Shown here: in pieces, positions 38,453 to 50,776 of the stretch
How positions within the stretch are numbered: position 1 is the first letter of the stretch
How the letters are laid out: each line of letters begins with the position of its first letter
The notes under the pieces: model-generated
The model's database searches: none
Seen by the model: only the letters and a program-made list of their open reading frames with translations
What the model was told of the DNA's origin: nothing
Program-made: the position numbers and the translations under genes
NCBI GenBank assembly: GCA_025267735.1
Contig: CM046293.1
Coordinates: 10,378,560-10,442,559, forward strand
Reading direction: 5' to 3'
Source: Mactra quadrangularis
Lineage: Eukaryota > Mollusca > Bivalvia > Venerida > Mactridae
DNA length: 64,000 bases

Positions 38453-38556
38453 GTTTTTGTTGGGTTTAACGCCGTAGCAACACATTGTATAGGTCATATA
38501 ACGGCGGTCAGTCAACCTTCTCACTGCTCCTGGAAAGGCTAAATCTGTGGATTTAG
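38453..38556 (-). mobile_element. SINE tail fragment
   Basis: The plus-strand text TTGTTGGGTTTAACGCCGTA, ACGGCGGTCAGTCAACCTTC and CTGGAAAGGCTAAATCTGTG is the exact inverse of the family 1 tail. The head is absent, so it is 5'-truncated. Its good match to the consensus suggests a fairly young copy. Confidence 0.88.
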
Positions 38557-41500
38557 CAAGAGCAAGGAGTGTCCTGTAGTAACCTGTAGTAAGAAGTTTT
38601 CTTAAGAAAATGAGGTAAGGGAATCTGCATCTCTTGTCATTTTCTGTATGTTTTTCATGCATGCGGAGCGTATTATTAATTGGACTTTCATTCGCCATCA
38701 GGTAATCACGAATGTCGTTATCAATCGTGATTACGTATTTATGGTTGTTCGTGCGTCAGTTTTGTTTTCCGGAATATCTATCCTCATGGAAGTGTCATAT
38801 TTCACTACAGAAATGTATTAATGTGCAAATACTAGTTTTGTTCAATTGCAAGACTTATGTCCGCTTTTGCTACGCATTGTAATCAGAAGCTTTGACTGTT
38901 AACTAAAGCGGTTACTGGGTCAGACTAGTTGCCAAATGATAGTCGTGATTGTCTTTTAAATGAAGTCTAGGATACTAAACGTGGCTCATTCTGAATCCAT
39001 TTTATTTATGAAGACGACAAGGGTGACAAAAGTAATCTGCATAATCAGTCTTTGAATATTCATGTTAGATAATAACTCAAACTTCGAGTTTAGGAATTAT
39101 TATCTCCGAATGACGAGTTTACAAATAATTATCTCCGAATGATGTGGTTGTTAACAAAATACTGCATGGTTAAGTATAGTTTCAAGTTTGTGTTGGCAAA
39201 AACTTTGATCGGCTGAAATTACAGACGCATCACTGACAACGAGGAATGCGCGCGCGTGCTGAAAAACTTTATCTCTGGCATCGGAGTAGGAAATACCACG
39301 TGGTGGTATTTTTATGAATTGAAGCATGCGATCTATAATTGTTGTTGGGTAATTGGTGTATAATCACATTTATTGTTTTACTGGTATGTAGTGTTCGACA
39401 TCTTATGGTTGATATGGTCTTATTAACGTGAAACTAATCGAGCATGGTCACGAACAGTGGCAAGATAATTGGCGGGAAATAGCAGACGTCTGATTAGGGG
39501 TTAGTTCATGTAATGATTGGTTAGTGCTTGGTTATTTTAACTTGGTATGGCAATCGTTCTCACAATTTAGTCAATTATTATACTACGTAATGCGAAATGT
39601 GCATAAAGTTGTGTCGGTAATGGCTTTTCCATCTCACTTCAGGGAATTTCAAACAAGCGCTCAATCTTATCACTGTAATAATTAAAAGGTAGAGTTCAGA
39701 AACGTATGTATTAAGTATTAAGTTGGTTGTTAAGGAGGAAATAAATAAACAAGTTTGCGTCAGTTAAGTCTGGAATGGAATTGTTAATTTCTCTGGAGGA
39801 ACGTTCAGCTTTGTCTTGGGTGAAGCCTTATCTTGAAATGTTTGGCAGACCAATTTTGTTCCGCTTCATTTTAAGATTGATATCACAATTTCTGAACATT
39901 TTCGATTGTTTAGGCTTTTCTTGAAGATGGAATGAGTCCATGCCCTAGGGTTAGAATATTACTAGATGATCTATACTCTCATTGAATTCATTCTACGTCA
40001 GTGTTTGTCTGACATGCTTAAATCAAACAGTAAAACAAATAATTCAATATTATAAGTTTTTACAGAAAATAAACAGTGTACGCTTGTTCAGTTTGTTTGT
40101 ATAGTTTCAATTTGTCTGACAGGCAATAATATATTTTTGTCGTTTGTTACCGGGAATTAACGAGGGCTTGGCTAACATAATAACGCTTGCAACAGATATC
40201 TTCATTATAAAAAGTTCCGAAATGTACCGGAGATTACTGAGTGCAAGGTCAATTCCAGTACGCGTTCAAAACATTTAGTTTCATTTATAATAAAATATGC
40301 AACGAGTTTAACCGAGGATAAAAGTGAATAAGGCCAAGTACGCTTGTATAATTTTGTGTTCTTCATAATGCGGTTTTGGCTTCTTTATAATTTTAATATG
40401 ATGCATTTAATTGTGTTCACCATGCATATTGCTATAAAGAATTCAACTGTGTTTAAATGTACTATGCATAGTAATACAATGTATTTAGTTGTGCTTATCA
40501 TGCATATTATCATGTGACATGTCATTTTTGTATATGATATTTGCCGCTTGAGCTTACAGCCTTCCAGTATCTATTGAAATAAACTTTGAAATTTGAAACA
40601 TAATGAAAACATGTTGTGTTCAACGTATTTGAAGAAAGCTATATTTATTTGTAACCATCAAAGATGGCTTTACCCTTCGATTCTACTTCATAATTGTTTC
40701 CGCCGATTTTGATAATTTGTTCTTATGATCTACCTTGGTATTCAAGCGTTTATTTGCAGCTGTTATCTCATGTAGGAAATCTCTTGATGAAAGAATGTAA
40801 AATTATTTTTAAAAACTATGTAAAAGTAAAGTGTAATTATTTCATTGTTAACTAAACTCATTATGGAATGGGGAATGTATGAAATTGCAAAATTACCCGA
40901 GGTGATTCAAATACCGGTATATGTGTATGGAAAACCCCTTTACAAAATGTAATACTATTATAAAAGCAACTATTTATGAAATATAGACGTGATTTTTGGA
41001 ATAAGTATGATTACAATACTTGTGAGAAAATGTGTTTTTTTTTTCGAGAATATGGCATTATGTCATGTGTTTAACTTCTGTAAATGTGATTGTTTTTACA
41101 AGGAGCAATATTGAAAAGTGAATCTAATAGTTTTTTATGCATCTGAAATATAAATCAAATTACTGATAGTACTGACGGAACGGTGCTATCAATAAATTTT
41201 AAAAGCTGATCATGACGCAACTCCCTTGTTACCACTCTAAAAGTGCGAAGCTTTATTAGGAGTGTGTGGTTTTTACTGGATGTTAATGCTAAGTGCTGAA
41301 ACCACTGATTGATTACTCTGAAAAGTACCCTGATAGGACACTGTCAAAATAGAGTTTCAGTTTAATGTGAAATGTCGACATTAACATGTCTTTGACACAA
41401 AACATATATAATCATATAAAACAATTTAAAATATAAATAAATGGAAAAAACATACATAAAAAAAGAAAGATGTACAAAATAAAAGAAACACATGGAGTTG

Positions 41501-42063
41501 AAATTAGATTATACATATATACAAATATATATGCCTTTCTATAATTCTTGACTTGACTTGTAATAATGTCACTTCTCTTACATATAATTTAGAGGTAGTC
41601 AGCTCCATGTAGAATGATGAGCAAGTACTAATAACAAGCCTATGGTAGTTTATTAGATGAGTAGGTTTTTGTACCTAACTGAAAGTAATTACATTTCAAC
41701 AACATAATTTTTCATTTTCTGTTGACTCTACATAGTTTATTACATTGTAGATGAACGTATATCTGTTGGTAATGATCTATTTTGTCAGCGAAAATACGTA
41801 AATGAATATTGATTATGTAAGGAAGACAATTTATCAATGATGAAACAACATAATATATTATATAATTTGGAAGCATATTTTCTGGACCATTTCAGCAGTA
41901 AAACAAATGTAAACTGACATAAAACAATGCACCAGAATTTGAATAATAAGTCAAGTAAATGTATGTCAGTGACTCAAAATAATGGAACATTAAAACAGGA
42001 CTAGTGATTTCATTTGGCGATGTTCAGTCGTCGTAATAACGATTCTTAGTAGGCCTAAATATT
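38557..42063. other. AT-rich stretch with minor repeats
   Basis: A hairpin at 39068-39104 (GATAATAACTCAAAC / GTTTAGGAATTATTATC) is followed by two copies of ATTATCTCCGAATGA. A perfect hairpin AAATACCAC/GTGGTATTT lies near 39289-39309. At 40550-40600 GAAATAAACTTTGAAATTTG resembles a retroposon 3' end. No gene is supported. Confidence 0.5.
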
Positions 42064-42189
42064 TTGAGTTCAGCTTTAAAATTCGTACAAATCACATACT
42101 TTCGCCTCGCACTGATAACTGTCCTGGTTGATAAAGAGGCAGGCGAGATAATGGTCTTAGAAAATAAATATTTCCTACCAGACCTCAAG

Positions 42190-42275
42190 CAAGGGCATTC
42201 GGACCGACCGGGAGTTGAACCATCGACCCTAGGATTTTCAGTCAGAGGTGCTGTCCACCGGGGTACCCGGGGGTT
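42190..42275 (-). other. tRNA-like SINE head, diverged
   Basis: On the minus strand CCCCGGTGGACAGCACCTC is followed by CGATGGTTCAACTCCCGG, which contains a B-box-like region. No family tail is adjacent. It could be a pseudo-tRNA or a SINE fragment. Confidence 0.45.
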
Positions 42276-42574
42276 CTAAGACAAGAATTACTATGGTTAT
42301 TATGTATATACATGTATACCAAAGTTCCTGATAAGGTTAATGGCGTGTCTTGTTTAGAGAGCAGACACTATATATGATATATATATTATACAATGACATT
42401 TGCGTGTACAATGAACGCTTAGACTTTGGTTATAATTTACAATTGGATTTATTATCGCATGTGTCTACATCATAAAATATATATAATGTCTTTAGGATAG
42501 ATCGAAAAGTTAGGAGTGACATCAGGTGATCTTTGATCTGCTTCCTGTTTCTTCTAGCATTATATTTCCATAAT

Positions 42575-42845
42575 AGTTTTGTTTGGTTTATTGCCGTAGT
42601 AACATATTGTATAGGTCATATTACGGCGGTCAGTCAACTTGCTACCCATTCCTGGAAAGTTTAGCCTATACCCAGCTACTAGGCACAAACTTCAGTCAGT
42701 GACTGACAAACTGCTATTGAAACTTCAGAATCTGTTGTAGGAGGGAGACACTTATTTCATGACCAAGCTCTACGAAAGTAAGTCCCTTCCCGGAATCGAA
42801 CATACGACCCTTTCATCAGTACACTTGTGCAAGTTAGACGGATTA
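42575..42845 (-). mobile_element. Near full-length SINE (family 1)
   Basis: The minus strand gives head (TTCGATTCCGGGAAGGG), body (AGAGCTTGGTCATGAAATAA, TCAGTCACTGACTGAAG) and tail (CCAGGAATGGGTAGCAAGTT, GACCGCCGTAATATGACC, CAATAAACCAAACAA). All three modules are in the order of the 35252 copy, with moderate divergence and a weakened A box. Confidence 0.85.
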
Positions 42846-43422
42846 TACTGATTCATGACAGGTTATTATGTTATTGTATTTTATACATTTACATAAATAC
42901 GTTTAAACTAGTAAAACACATTTTTAGCCAAACATTATAATACTAAATCGGAAAGCAGCCAAACTTTAAGACAGATAAATGCTGTTGCAGTAACACGATC
43001 GAGAGTTCTAAGGTTGGTCAACATAGTGTCGATACATGCATAATGTTTGCTTTGTAACTGATTTCGCTAAGTTGGGTAACCTATTTTGATGTATTATGAT
43101 GTGTTATTACCTGATTGCTTATATAAGCGTAATTCGATAATTTTAACTCTTATTTGAGTAAGCTGTTGACCGGTCAATAGTTTTGACTGTTTCTCGCGCG
43201 CGCTCTGACGCCACGCAATGTTATTCGAACTGTTACTGTACTGATATAAAAGGAAGTAACTGCCACGGGGATTTTAGGCTTTACCAGACGCTTTCGAATG
43301 TATCAAGCATCCATCGATATTGATTTACCAGACGTAAACATGTCAATAAGGAGGAAAAACGACTTTTGGAAGTTTATGACGAAGTACTACTGTTAAAATA
43401 GTAATTGATCAGCTAATAAAAC

Positions 43423-43594
43423 AGTTATATCATGTGTGATTTGGGAACAGTCTAACTGTTGTCCCTCGGTGTCAGGAATAGTGTTTAAAATGCTTACCTC
43501 GGCCTACGGCCTCTTGAAACAGTTCAAAACACTTTTTGTTTCACTTCGAACCAACAGTTTGACTGTTCCCAACTCACATATGAAATAACTGTAT
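43423..43594. repeat. Imperfect 172-bp palindrome
   Basis: The outer arms CAGTTATATCATGTGTGATT and GGGAACAGTC mirror GACTGTTCCC and the inverse of CAGTTATTTCATATGTGAGT. The centre is CCTCGGCCTACGGCCTC. Mid-arm pairing is looser than in the copy at 44047. Confidence 0.8.
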
Positions 43595-44046
43595 ATTATT
43601 ACCTAATGCTCTATATAAATGTCAATTTGCTATTTTTAACTGTTTTTCAACTATTCTGAGTGAAACCGGATTAAACCTGTTATGTTTTATTGCGCAACGC
43701 CACTGCGCATGAAACAGTTTTGACTGTTGCCCTCGCGTGCAATCTGTTGCCCTCACGTCCGATCTGTTTCATAGAGTGCAGTGCCAAGGGAAGTAACCGC
43801 ATTAAAAAATCTCCAAGCGTCCAATGAGCGAGATCATTGCAAGCGTCTTTAGAGTTACCAATCGAAAAGTAGAAAAAAGTAAATTTTGTTGAAAATATCT
43901 ACGATATGTCGCGGTTTGAAGACATTGAAGAGAGGGATCTCGAACTTTTGCTGAAAATCGGGACTCGCTAAGCACACGTAATGTCATCCGCTTCTGAAAC
44001 TATCTTTATTGCCATGTTATATCTGTACTTGCATTAGGTAATAAAA

Positions 44047-44219
44047 CACTTATTGCATGGGTGTTTGGGGAACAGTCAAAACTATTTTCCCTCGGTATCA
44101 GGGACAACATTAAGAACTGTTGCCCTCGGCCTAACGGCCTCGGGCAACAGTTCTTAAGTTGTCCCTGATACCTCGGAAAAAATAGTTTTGACTGTTCCCC
44201 AAACACCCATGAAATAAGT
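44047..44219. repeat. Near-perfect 173-bp palindrome
   Basis: The arms are about 80 bp. GTGTTTGGGGAACAGTCAAA, ACTATTTTCCCTCGGTATCA, GGGACAAC and AAGAACTGTTGCCC are all mirrored on the right with one or two differences. The centre is GGCCTAACGGCC. Such a long palindrome would extrude or be hard to sequence, so its presence implies recent origin or conversion between arms. The 66-codon minus frame over it is a by-product. Confidence 0.92.
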
Positions 44220-44230
44220 GTATACTGTTA

Positions 44231-46176
44231 TAAATAGCCGTATACACATAGACCACTAATATCTGCAATTATTTTATTACTGTGCTTTGATTCTATTTGA
44301 TGCTATATGTTATACATTATCCACTCTTGTTAAAAGGAATCAAAAATTTATAAAAACTAATTCCGGTCTAATTATTCTCACATAAAAATCAAATTGAACC
44401 ATCTTAATGGAGGTATTTCATAATGCTTCAAACAACTGGTATAATTGAATTCTAAAGAATGTTGGCAAGCAACAAGAAGTGCAGACGTCTTGCTCTAAGA
44501 TCCATTGCTATGTTAGCTTAATTAACCAGGTTTAATAGATCATACTCAACCACATAATTAGCTAGATCAATTACAGCATACTCTAGTACAAGATGGAGCT
44601 TGTTTAGCTGATTGCGTTTACAAGTGTTCCTGTACTTGATTAACTAGAAAAATGGTGTAATCAAGTTTCAAGCGTAACGTACGAGCTTGTATTCTCAATA
44701 AATTAAGTTCTAAGAAGAACTTCCCTATAAAACTTAGAAATTAATATCGACGATTCTTATTGATTCCGTGAAACCTGTCAGTAGAATCTTTTGATATAAA
44801 CGTCATTTCAATAATCAGTTTCTGTTCGTTCGGCGCCAGTATGTCAAAATAATAAATGAGGTGAAACAAACTCATCTTAAAATAGTAGACGTTTTTTGTA
44901 TGATTAAACTATTACAGAATAAAATACATCGACCGCATTGATCTTGACCGCTGGAGTTGTTTAAATTAACTTTTAACATTATTCATTTTATTGTTTAGTT
45001 TGTTGGTTAAAGTTGGCCTACCGCTGTGCATCAATTTATTAACTATTTGCATTTTTATAACGATTATGTTTTGCTAACTCTGAGTAAGCAAATACAATTA
45101 CTTATGCAAATTAGGTTTAATAATTGTAGCTACTTGTCAGAGTTTGACTTCAAACAACAGAGCGTGTGTTACACAAAAGAGCTCCGGTTGAAAAGCTGTT
45201 CTTTAGATGCATATTTAAAAACGTTTTAAGCAAGAAATTGTGTCGTTTTTTAAAGCGCAATTCAAATAAGACTAAAAGTACACGAACATTATTCTCGTTT
45301 ATTGTGGGGTGTTTGTGTCAACACTCTGCTACATAATAGTCCCGCTAATAATACCAACTTAATTATTTCAAACTAGTTGGATTCCGACGATTTTAAAAGT
45401 ACCGCATGCTTAATTTGGAAAGAAGAAAATGTCCCTATACGAAGACCATTCGACTATTAATAATTTTGACTTTGATAGTCCGTATAGTTGAAGTGTGGTC
45501 CAGAGACTAAACTATGCGACCAGGAGTGTATCCACGTTTTGGCAGTCGCTTAGCCGCTACACTACACCATTTGGCTATAGAAAGTTTCAATGTTGAAGGT
45601 CCTAACAGTGACACTTGACTACACTCTGTACGTGTCATCTACTAATCAACGGTTAGACGTATAACAAGATTAAAGCCTGACCATGCAGACTTGTTATATA
45701 TGGTTATAGATTGGATCAATGATACAAACTCTGATATGCAATTCACTATGATCCTATGATTTATAGCCGTCTGATTATTGCCAAAAACAGACGATAAATT
45801 TTGCATACCACATATATGGTGCCAAGTAGTTACTCCCCTGTCCGTATGTCTCATCGAATACTCACCGAATTAGAGTCGGTAAAATTGTGAATGGCCGTTC
45901 TGTAGACGGTTTGTGTTTGGTCTTTTTCGTTCTGATTTGTTGAGTTATCTGTTCTGAATTCGCTGATTGGAAGCATATCAAACAGCAAATTATGCATTTC
46001 TGGTTTTCACCATATAAAACTCACTGTCCGAGCTTGTCACTTAATACATTTCGATTTGTCGACCGAGACTGCGTTAGTGATTGTGCGTGCACAGTAAAAT
46101 ATTCAATGATTTCCGTTCTTTATTCGTGTATGTTCGTTGGCTAAATTGTAATTTGTCGATTGAACTACCAACGTAA
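44231..46176. other. AT-rich stretch, no gene seen
   Basis: Around 45495-45590 the minus strand has TGTAGTGTAGCGGCTAAGCG and a weak B-box-like region, possibly an old tRNA-like relic. Otherwise I see nothing. Confidence 0.5.
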
Positions 46177-46325
46177 CCCGGGTCGGCGACGCAGTAGGTA
46201 GCAGGCCGAGATTTGGATTATCGTGTTCCGAAGGGGGTACCGGTTCGAATCTCACCCGGGGACGTTATACCCTTCTATAAAAATTTGATAAGAATGTCAA
46301 TTTTCCTCCATTAATAAGATATATG
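46177..46325 (+). mobile_element. tRNA-derived SINE head and body (family 2)
   Basis: CCCGGGTCGGCGACGCAGTA precedes a long-variable-arm-like TGTTCCGAAGGGGGTAC and a clean B box CGGTTCGAATC. The body ACGTTATACCCTTCTATAAA, ATTTGATAAGAATGTCAATT is shared with the copy at 48687. The tail is lost. Confidence 0.82.
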
Positions 46326-46394
46326 GAGAAATTGTGTTGACACTGCGTTTTATTCAATAAAAATATTTTCTATTGCATAGATTTGAAGCTACTT

Positions 46395-46622
46395 TGATAG
46401 TTTCAACTACAAATAGTACCATAACAAAAAATAAGCAAAACTCAGAAACATTTCAAATTAAACGGTAATCAAATTGTTGATAAAACCTATACAGGAGGCT
46501 TAAAATGGAAACTGTCCCCAAACTTCTGGTGGCACTCAGAACACCTCGACCTTTCATGAATGAAAAATAAGTTATTCGTAGCGAATGGCCGAGGAGTTCC
46601 GAAAGTTCTGGTGGATGCTGTA
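46395..46622. mobile_element. Partial Tc1-like MITE interrupted by a second element
   Basis: The right half of the MITE family is recognisable (AAACTCAGAAACATTTC region, ATAAAACC, then GTCCCCAAACTTCTGGTGG ... GGATGCTGTA). The terminal repeat is split by the 73-bp element at 46533-46605. The left half is lost or unrecognisable. Confidence 0.7.
46524..46614. mobile_element. 73-bp foldback element with 9-bp target duplication
   Basis: TTCTGGTGG at 46524-46532 is repeated exactly at 46606-46614. Between them lies an element beginning CACTCAGAACACCTCGACC and ending GGCCGAGGAGTTCCGAAAG, imperfect inverses of each other. The inner TTATTCGTAGCGAATGGC also occurs at the right end of the 26845-27210 element, so both belong to one family. 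The host site is the terminal repeat of a Tc1-like MITE, which fixes the insertion order. Confidence 0.88.
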
Positions 46623-47570
46623 TTAGGTGAACAATTTAATCACTGTGTTTAGTTCGTAGAGAAAGTAAGGAATACTATTTATGGATTTTTCAATGATGGA
46701 CTGGGGTTATATAAAGCTAAGGCGTAACATTTTTCAGTTTTTACTTTAACTTCAATACATTTAGAACCAGGTGTAGTAAGGTAATACATTTAGACACTTT
46801 GTTGTTAAGTCAACGTCAAGGTTTAAATAATCATTACACTTCCAAACTAACACTTCGGAAAAATAAAATTCATTAGGACAGCTTGTCGTGGCGTAAGTGG
46901 CACCTCTAATTAAGTTTGTGTCAGGAGCAGTTTGAATTGTCTTTGTTTAATTTACGTCGTTTGACATTTACTGCTGGGTATACTGTCAACGTTAATGTAA
47001 TAAGTCTACCGAATAAAGACTTTAAGCTTTCTTTAGTCTAAAAGTTCAATTAGTATGCCTGGGTAAAAGACGACAGCTATGTATATATATGGAGATATTT
47101 TTTGCAGATATAAGGGAAAATAGTTCACGCATATCGATTAGGGACATTAATTTTGAAGTGCGGAGGCTCGTTATGTTTGTTTTATTATCAAAAGGTCATA
47201 TGGTTCCAATATTTGCCAATTTTATCTACGAAACGTTGCTCTTGTTCCATATATGAACTGCAGAAGGTTTCCAATTATTAAAAACCGCCATGAAAGCGTT
47301 ATAAGCATGGAGAAATGTATTCATAACGATGTGAATGTGTCAGATATTTTTTCAATTTTCGTATTTCTTATTAAATATGTATATAGTACATTTCTACCGA
47401 TAACTAACATTCTCAGCTTATTAGTGTTCGTATGATGAAATGGTTGCCTGTATCATTCTATCAAATTACTTCTAGTGCATGACTTGTTTGCACTTCGAAC
47501 TATGCATGTTACATGATTTAGGTATCATATATTATTATCAATAATTATTAATATTACTATTATTATTATT

Positions 47571-48252
47571 ACTGAAAACATGTAAACGTTGGTATATCAC
47601 TGAAAACATGTAAACGTATTAATATCACTGACATGTAAACGTTGGAAATACACTGAAAACATGTAAACGTTGGAATATCACTGAAAACATGTAAACGTTG
47701 GTATATCACTGAAAACATGTAAACGTTGATTTATCACTGAAAACATGTAAACGTTGGTATATCACTGAAAACATGTAAACGTAGGAATATCACTGAAAAC
47801 ATGTAAACGTTGGTATATCACTGAAAACATGTAAACTATGAAATATCACTGAAACCACGTAAACGTAGGAATATCACTGAAAACATGTAAACGTTGAAAT
47901 ATCACTGAAAACATGTAAACGTTGGAATATCACTGAAAACATGTAAACGTTGGAATATCACTGAAAACATGTAAACGTTGAAATATCACTGAAAACATGT
48001 AAACGTAGGAATATCACTGAAAACATGTAAACGTTGAAATATCACTGAAAACATGTAAACGTAGGAATATCACTGAAAACATGTAAACGTTGAAATATCA
48101 CTGAAAACATGTAAACGTAGGAATATCACTGAAAACATGTAAACGTAGAAATATCACTGAAAACATGTAAACATTGGTATATCACTGAAAACATGTAAAC
48201 GTTGGTATAATCCTGAAAACATGTAAACGTTGGTATAATCCTGAAAACATGT
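47571..48252. repeat. 28-bp minisatellite, about 24 copies
   Basis: The unit is ACTGAAAACATGTAAACGTT followed by GGTATATC or a variant. The variable three or four bases after AAACGT differ between units (TGGTAT, AGGAAT, TGAAAT, TGGAAT). From about 47985 to 48120 two variants alternate, forming a 56-bp higher-order repeat. Edges are degenerate and one unit near 47854 has CCACGTAAAC. The reading frame on the minus strand at its right end is a by-product. Confidence 0.95.
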
Positions 48253-48686
48253 CTGAAGGTCGATGAGAAGTACCATTTAAACCAAACCCATCTGTTATTC
48301 CTATGGTTGATGACAATTAATATATACTTCACTTAAAAACATCGATCATTAAGGTGTATGATTTGAAATGTCTAGACTTTATTATTTAACTGTTAATCAC
48401 TTTTTAAATGTTATCAAACAATTTTGAATCATTACTATATATGTAAATGTCATTGTCATTTACTTATGCAATGTGATGTATATGCAATGCTCTCCAATCG
48501 TTATTTGACACATGGAAATTTGAGAACAAAATGATAATACAGGCATTAAGTAATTCAAGTAATATGCTTAAAGCTTATTCATAAAAAATCAAGTCGGAAG
48601 CATATGTTGATTGAACAATGAATGTTAAACTTGAATTTGCTTAGATGACTAATGTGAGTCAGTTTATCGTACAAACAAGATTTTAA
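48253..48686. other. AT-rich spacer, nothing recognised
   Basis: No coding frame, element terminus or tandem array is visible between the minisatellite and the next SINE. Confidence 0.55.
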
Positions 48687-48970
48687 CCCGGGTCGATAGT
48701 GCAGTTGGTGGCTCGCCGGTATTAGGAATCTCGTGTCCCGAAGGGGGTACGGGATCTATTCCAACCCAGGGAGGTTATACCCTTCCATGAAAATTTGACA
48801 ATGATGTCAATTTTCCTCTATTGATTAGATAATATGGAGAAGTTTCTGGCCTTGTGGAAGGGTAGGTGAGTACTGGTTATAAAAGGTCCAGGAAAGCTAG
48901 GTTAGGAGGGCTGGACGCCGTAAAATGGCCTGAATTGTGTTGACACGGCGTTAAACCCAGTAAAAAAACT
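48687..48970 (+). mobile_element. Full-length tRNA-derived SINE (family 2)
   Basis: The head is CCCGGGTCGATAGTGCAGTT with TGTCCCGAAGGGGGTACGGG. The B box is damaged (GGATCTATTCC). The body is GGTTATACCCTTCCATGAAA, TTTGACAATGATGTCAATTT. The tail is GGGCTGGACGCCGTAAAATG, GTTGACACGGCGTTAAACCC and then A-rich. The ending GGCGTTAAACCC is shared with family 1, so two families with unrelated heads appear to use a related 3' end. Confidence 0.88.
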
Positions 48971-49174
48971 ATAAAAAAAAACACAAGATTTTGTCTAATG
49001 ATTTTTGAGGACTCTGTATTGTAGAATGATTTTGTTCTAAAAATACTACGAAACACAATAATCACATAAAGTCACCGTGCTATTTAGAAACTATACTACA
49101 TGTATAAACGTACTCGAAAGTTTATAAATCTATATCTCATAATTGTTGTTTTGTCAAAATATTAATCACATTAT

Positions 49175-49345
49175 AATAATAATGATAAAGATTTTATCTA
49201 TAGAGGCAACACAGTTAGGCAAAGCCTAATCTTCCCTTTGAGCCTTAAAATCATTTTACAAGACCAAAATTGAGACAAATATTCAACAATACACTATATG
49301 TGTATCGAATTGTCTACATTTACAGCACTAACATTTTAAACATAG
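49175..49345. mobile_element. Possible dispersed repeat left of copy 2
   Basis: AATAATAATGATAAAGATTT, TATAGAGGCAACACAGTTAG and GCAAAGCCTAATCTTCCC resemble the added segment inside the 28532 MITE (GAATTTATTTGTAATAAGAG, GCCTCCAGCCC). It looks like the 3' part of an unnamed retroposon. Boundaries are uncertain. Confidence 0.35.
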
Positions 49346-50776
49346 CTACTTTGACCTGTTTTTGTATTCATTGTGTTAACAATGAATACTCTGTTACCAA
49401 TAGATTAATAGTGGTATTCCGATCGGAGTCCTATATTTAATCAACGAGACCTAACAGCATCCATATCCGAATAATTCCGCTACAATAAAATAGTTCATAC
49501 TGAAACTGGTACTTCATGTATTTCTGCGCGAGAAAATGACCAGACGCTCAATATGAAGTTACAGAATATACTTGAAGCGATTAACTTGTAACAGAGATAA
49601 GACTGTCCATAATACTCGTGAGAGGTGTGTGGCAGTACTATTAGATAGATGTACACTCGACGGCCTTCGCGGTCTATTTATAGAAAGTCACAGTCTAAAC
49701 CACTGACGAAGACACTGTGGCTGACACCATAAACAGAGAAGAATTATCAGACCATCACTGATAATGATCGTTTTATATATTGTACATTTATATATTAAAT
49801 TATCAAACATGGTTGGTTTAATTAACGGTTAATAAACATTTTTTAAAGAATTTTAATGCCTCACTTATAGAGATCACAGACGTAAGCAGTACTTTCGTGC
49901 TATTAATTGTTTGGGGACCTTTGATGCTTTGCCTCAATATTTTCTTGTAAAGAAATATAATCTTCGTTCGATTAGCCGTCGAAATATGGGACAGAACATG
50001 TTCTTGAATCGAATAATCTGGATTGGTTATCAATAAATATAATTTCTTGCCAAATGGACAGGTGAATTATAAAGTATACCATAAAAATGAGTTTGTATGT
50101 GCTCGGTCGGAACATGACGAAATTGTTAAACTCTGACACATATATTGCTTGAATGCTTTACTAAAGGAGATGTCATACATGGCTAATCGACGATTCAAGC
50201 ATTTTTGGAATGCTAATACTTGTACTGTATACATTACTATAAGTGCTGATTCCCGCGTATTGGGTTTGTTTTAAAGATAATTATTTCCGTACTGTAACTG
50301 TTCGGGTCGTATGCAATTAAACCCGAGGTGTGTTCAACAATGCGAGCGCTCGAGCGAGCGCCCGCCTCGCGAATTGTTAGGCTATTGAACGACTGCGCTC
50401 ATTCCATAAATAGGTGAAGATATCGGTCAGTCAGACCGTTTGTGTACAGAATGTCGAGCGCTCGCTATAAAATCCAAGATGATGTCAAACAGCACATCAT
50501 TGAAAAAGCGGGTGGGGGAAACAATTATTTCTGTTGATACACGAGATCTTTCATATTTTTTTACCATACATAAATCATAGAGACAATTTACTGTACCAAA
50601 TAAAGGGTACATTTAGTATATTTTATGCATATATGCGTGGATATTTTATGTGGAACAAGTAACACACAAGTTTGCGTCCCACTTTTCAGAAAAATTCTTT
50701 GATATAAAAAAAAAATATTTTCCTGCCACCATCTTTGGTACCTGTTATAATATATATTTCCAATGATATATTAATA

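Larger units (their letters stand above)
43090..44230. repeat. Tandem pair of diverged units, each ending in a long palindrome
   Basis: Unit A (about 43110-43594) and unit B (about 43596-44222) share an order of landmarks: TTATTACCT.ATGC, TATATAA, TTTTAACTSTT, AGTTTTGACTGTT, GGAAGTAACYGC, then a palindrome. Palindromes lie at 43423-43594 and 44047-44219. Segments such as TTTTGACTGTTGCCCTCG recur in the middle on both strands. No coding capacity is convincing. The structure suggests a family of foldback or satellite-like elements. Confidence 0.65.

Noticed and set aside
44006..44206. A 66-codon minus-strand protein
   Set aside because: It lies on the arms of a near-perfect palindrome and its composition follows that repeat.
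47571..48252. A CRISPR array
   Set aside because: Units are contiguous with no unique spacers, and the window is animal DNA. It is a minisatellite.
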